Positions 6,761 through 8,531 of a stretch of 8,531 nucleotides of DNA are shown piece after piece. The DNA is from Nitrospinota bacterium (GTDB taxonomy: Bacteria; Tectomicrobia; Entotheonellia; J063): the NCBI GenBank assembly GCA_003696125.1, contig RFHZ01000458.1, positions 1 to 8,531 on the forward strand. Reading direction: 5' to 3'. How positions within the stretch are numbered: the stretch's first letter is position 1; every line of letters starts with the position of its first letter. A program made the position numbers and the translations under genes. The notes beneath the pieces were generated by a model. That model was not told the DNA's origin. It did no database searches and saw nothing but the letters and a program-made list of their open reading frames with translations.

Positions 6761-7007
6761 CACGACCTCCTTAACCACCAGTATCCATTCTCCTGCTCTC
6801 CCCTCTCCTCTGGCTCCTGTTGATAACCGCAACCCTGAGCGCGGTCATCGCCAGGGATACCGGATAGACCGGGGGCAAGAGCACAAAGGCGCTATCCTCT
6901 CGCTCGCATGTATCTTGTAAGCGCCGATACCCATGAAGCGTCCACGCAGTTTTTATATTACCGAAACCGGGATAGGAAAGCAATGGAAAGAGGGCCTGAG
7001 GTTTTGA
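6761..7007. other. Divergent intergenic region, mostly uncharacterised
   Basis: About 250 nt between the racemase start and the fluoride-operon promoter. The best minus-strand promoter guess is a TAATATAAA stretch (6960-6952) with a weak TTGCTT 17 nt further up, which would leave a leader of about 185 nt for the racemase unit. A minus-strand frame ending at 6771 is open for 70 codons, but it has no ribosome-binding site, no recognisable family and unusual composition, and is not called. A small CCGG-ATAGA-CCGG repeat is present. No RNA gene was recognised. Confidence 0.3.
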
Positions 7008-7036
7008 TTGACAGTGGCCGCGAACTTCGCTAGATT
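7008..7036 (+). promoter_or_regulatory. Promoter of the fluoride operon
   Basis: A perfect TTGACA -35 (7008-7013), a 17-nt spacer, and TAGATT (7031-7036, four of six). The transcript would start near 7043, just before the riboswitch aptamer, which is where it should be. Confidence 0.75.
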
Positions 7037-7046
7037 ATAAGCGAGA

Positions 7047-7107
7047 TAAAGGTGATGGGGTTCACCTGAAATTACTGGGACGAGTACCAGTTGATGACCA
7101 CTATGTG
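7047..7107 (+). promoter_or_regulatory. Fluoride riboswitch (crcB RNA motif)
   Basis: The aptamer core GGTGATGGGGTTCACC (7051-7066) fits the conserved GGNGAUGG-GUUCNCC part of the fluoride motif. It is followed by GAAA, a stem ACTGG/CCAGT (7074-7078 with 7087-7091), and the conserved TGATGACCACTA (7092-7103), matching the UGAUGRCxxCUA 3' part. It directly precedes crcB, the usual target. The 3' aptamer strand is shared with the following terminator hairpin. Known switches of this type turn expression on when fluoride binds, because the aptamer then blocks the terminator. Confidence 0.93.
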
Positions 7108-7135
7108 AGGAGAACCTCAGATAGGGGTTTTTTTT
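7098..7135 (+). terminator. Intrinsic terminator, riboswitch expression platform
   Basis: CCACTATGTGAGG (7098-7110) pairs with CCTCAGATAGGGG (7115-7127) around an AGAA loop, giving about eleven pairs with two mismatches, followed by eight T residues (7128-7135). The 5' arm overlaps the conserved 3' strand of the fluoride aptamer, so ligand-bound aptamer and terminator are mutually exclusive. This predicts an ON switch acting by transcription attenuation. Confidence 0.9.
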
Positions 7136-7215
7136 GTCTATATCCCTAACGGAGGCACGACTACGAATCGAAAACAGATGCGGGAAAGCCTGAAGGGAGG
7201 AACAGAGGGATTCGG

Positions 7216-7599
7216 ATGATCGCACTCTCACAGCTTGTGGCAGTGATGGTGGGTGGGGCGGCTGGCAGTGTGCTTCGATTTCTGGTAGGATTATGGGCAG
7301 GCAAACAGTGGGGAGTAGAGTTCCCGTACGGCACCATGCTGATCAATGTCAGCGGCTGTTTTGTCCTCGGTTTTGTCGGTACCCTGGTCGGAGAGAAAGG
7401 CGCCTTCGGCCCGCATCTCCGTCTGCTGTTGACCGTGGGCTTTGCCGGGGGGTATACGACCTTCAGCACCTTTGGCTTTGAGACCTTTGCCCTGTTAGAG
7501 CGGGGGAACATGGCCTTGGCAGGACTCAACATTGCTGGTAATATGTTTTATGGCCTGATTGCCGTCTATCTGGGCATGATATTGGCCCGATTGCTTTAA
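7216..7599 (+). CDS. crcB: Fluoride ion channel CrcB/Fluc
   Basis: A 127-residue inner-membrane protein that exports toxic fluoride as a dual-topology dimer. Four hydrophobic segments are visible (about 3-26, 38-58, 68-94, 100-125). Family signatures are GGAAGSVLRF (13-22), GTMLINVSG (39-47) with the pore asparagine N44, and GFAGGYTTFSTFGFE (75-89) carrying the fluoride-coordinating Phe-box residues F83 and F86 and the Gly/Thr residues of the central sodium site. The length is typical. The ATG has AGAGGG about 7 nt upstream. It is 80 nt after the riboswitch terminator and is the first gene of the fluoride-controlled operon. A single gene is present, so a homodimer is expected rather than a two-gene heterodimer. 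Confidence 0.97.
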   Translation: MIALSQLVAVMVGGAAGSVLRFLVGLWAGKQWGVEFPYGTMLINVSGCFVLGFVGTLVGEKGAFGPHLRLLLTVGFAGGYTTFSTFGFETFALLERGNMALAGLNIAGNMFYGLIAVYLGMILARLL

Positions 7600-7615
7600 G
7601 GAGAGGGGGCAGGGC

Positions 7616-8467
7616 GTGCCTGCAGGAGAACGGTACTCGCAACTCACCATCTACATCGGTGAGTCGGATCGGTGGGAAGGAAAGAACCTGGCCACCGCCA
7701 TCGTCGAGTTTCTACACAAGGAGCGATTGGCCGGAGCCACGGTGGTACGGGGCATGATGGGCTTTGGAGCGCATTCGCTCGTGCATACCACTGGTATCCT
7801 TACCCTCTCTTCAGACCTGCCGGTCGTCATCACCGTGATCGATCGCCCGGAACGGATCAGTGCCGTCTTGCCCCGCCTGGAACAGATGGTGCAGGAGGGG
7901 TTGATTGTCCGCCAGGAGGTCCAGGTGATCAAATATGCGGCCAGATCCACCCCTTCCAGGCCTCCTCAGGCTTCGCTGACCCTGCCGCCAACCCTCGCTC
8001 CGAGCACCCCGGTGCGCCTGATCATGACTCCCAATCCGGTTACGGTACGGCCGGAGACATCGGTCGGAGAACTGGTCAGCCTCTTTGCCACCCATCACTT
8101 CCGGAGCCTGCCGGTGGTAGACGAAGAACAGCGGGTACTGGGGCTGGTGCTGGAGGAGGATCTGGTGATGAAGCTCCAGGACCTGACCCTCGACCGGGTA
8201 CGGCGTCTCGTGGTAAAACTCCCGCTCCTCCATCATCTGCTGGGAGATCTGCGGGAGCGGATGGAGAAGGCGAAGGCACAGACCGCTGGAGAACTGATGG
8301 TCTTAAATCCGGTGACGGTAGAGGAGGAGACGCCGATCGCCGATGTCATGGGGTACCTGGTAGAGCCGAAAGTGAAACGGGTACTGGTGGTGCGCCAGGG
8401 AAAGCTGGTAGGGGTAGTGAGCCGTATCGACCTGCTGCGGCGAGTGGTGCAGCAGAGTAACGAGTAA
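7616..8467 (+). CDS. DUF190 (PII-like) protein fused to two CBS domains
   Basis: A 283-residue cytoplasmic protein with a GTG start, 16 nt after crcB; AAGGAGAGGGGG overlaps the crcB stop. Residues about 6-108 are a DUF190 domain (LTIYIGESDRW, LAGATVVRGMMGFGAHS, DLPVVITVIDRPE), which has a PII-like ferredoxin fold. A Pro-rich linker (about 111-132) leads to CBS domain 1 (about 133-188; MTPNPVTV, FRSLPVVDEEQRVLGLV), a helical spacer (190-222), and CBS domain 2 (about 223-278; MVLNPVTV, KRVLVVRQGKLVGVVSRIDLL). CBS pairs commonly bind adenine nucleotides. Free-standing DUF190 genes often neighbour crcB; the CBS fusion is less usual. Inferred role: an energy-state or nucleotide sensor for the channel. 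The last codons and stop lie in a tandem repeat. Confidence 0.9.
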   Translation: MPAGERYSQLTIYIGESDRWEGKNLATAIVEFLHKERLAGATVVRGMMGFGAHSLVHTTGILTLSSDLPVVITVIDRPERISAVLPRLEQMVQEGLIVRQEVQVIKYAARSTPSRPPQASLTLPPTLAPSTPVRLIMTPNPVTVRPETSVGELVSLFATHHFRSLPVVDEEQRVLGLVLEEDLVMKLQDLTLDRVRRLVVKLPLLHHLLGDLRERMEKAKAQTAGELMVLNPVTVEEETPIADVMGYLVEPKVKRVLVVRQGKLVGVVSRIDLLRRVVQQSNE

Positions 8468-8524
8468 TGAGTAACGAGTAACGAGTAATGAGTAATGAGG
8501 ACTGAGTGATGAGGACTGAGTAGG
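8455..8524 (+). repeat. Tandem array of a 7-bp unit (GAGTAAY), about ten copies
   Basis: Ten consecutive 7-nt units: GAGTAAC or GAGTAAT for the first six, then GAGGACT, GAGTGAT, GAGGACT and GAGTAGG, so the array decays toward the right. It starts inside codon 280 of the DUF190-CBS gene, encodes its final Ser-Asn-Glu and provides its TAA stop. The plus strand is rich in stops in all frames; the minus strand of the clean units is open. The array appears to end just before the window edge. Confidence 0.93.
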
Positions 8525-8531
8525 GGCGCAG

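Noticed and set aside
6771-6983. 70-codon minus-strand frame upstream of the racemase, considered as a permease remnant
   Set aside because: The C-terminal hydrophobic stretch did not resemble DppB or DppC ends, there is no ribosome-binding site, and the frame is short enough to be chance.
7672-8460. 262-codon plus-strand frame overlapping the DUF190-CBS gene
   Set aside because: A Gly/Arg/Pro-rich shadow frame; the other frame carries the recognisable DUF190 and CBS motifs.
8455-8524. CRISPR array
   Set aside because: The repeat unit is 7 bp with no spacers, so it is a simple tandem repeat.

Overview
The window is bacterial and compact, with moderately high GC judged by eye and short intergenic gaps. 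A DnaD-type primosomal domain, KhpA, a strong sigma-70-like promoter and clear Shine-Dalgarno sites suggest a Gram-positive-type or Chloroflexota-like lineage, possibly thermophilic. The class 2 (quinone-linked) dihydroorotate dehydrogenase is less typical of classical Firmicutes. The taxon is inference only.

Layout, left to right. (1) Positions 1-319 hold a probable minus-strand gene start at the left edge, then a non-coding divergent region leading into khpA (+, 320-553), a small KH-domain RNA-binding protein. (2) khpA converges on a minus-strand unit and the two are separated by a GC-rich hairpin (560-586). Read in transcription order, that unit is a DnaD-domain protein (start near 2517), a 73-residue coiled-coil protein and a zinc-dependent medium-chain dehydrogenase. 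It has its own near-consensus promoter at 2740-2768 and a leader of about 200 nt. (3) Upstream on the same strand lies a tightly spaced four-gene unit: an Asp/Glu racemase-family protein (6760-6038), two oligopeptide/dipeptide ABC-transporter ATPases (DppD/OppD-like and DppF/OppF-like) and pyrD. The gaps are 29, 22 and 14 nt. No permease or solute-binding protein is present. (4) Diverging to the right is a fluoride-response operon: a sigma-70-like promoter, a crcB-type fluoride riboswitch with an intrinsic terminator, the fluoride channel crcB/fluC, and a DUF190 (PII-like) protein fused to two CBS domains. (5) The window ends in a degenerate tandem array of a 7-bp unit that begins inside the last codons of the DUF190-CBS gene and supplies its stop codon.

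How the parts may work together: the fluoride module is the best-supported functional story. Fluoride binding to the leader should permit read-through into the exporter and into a putative nucleotide-sensing partner that may tune it. The minus-strand unit mixes peptide uptake ATPases, amino-acid racemisation and pyrimidine synthesis and looks like a loose metabolic operon. The most uncertain part is the DnaD-domain gene, whose start and long leader are unresolved.
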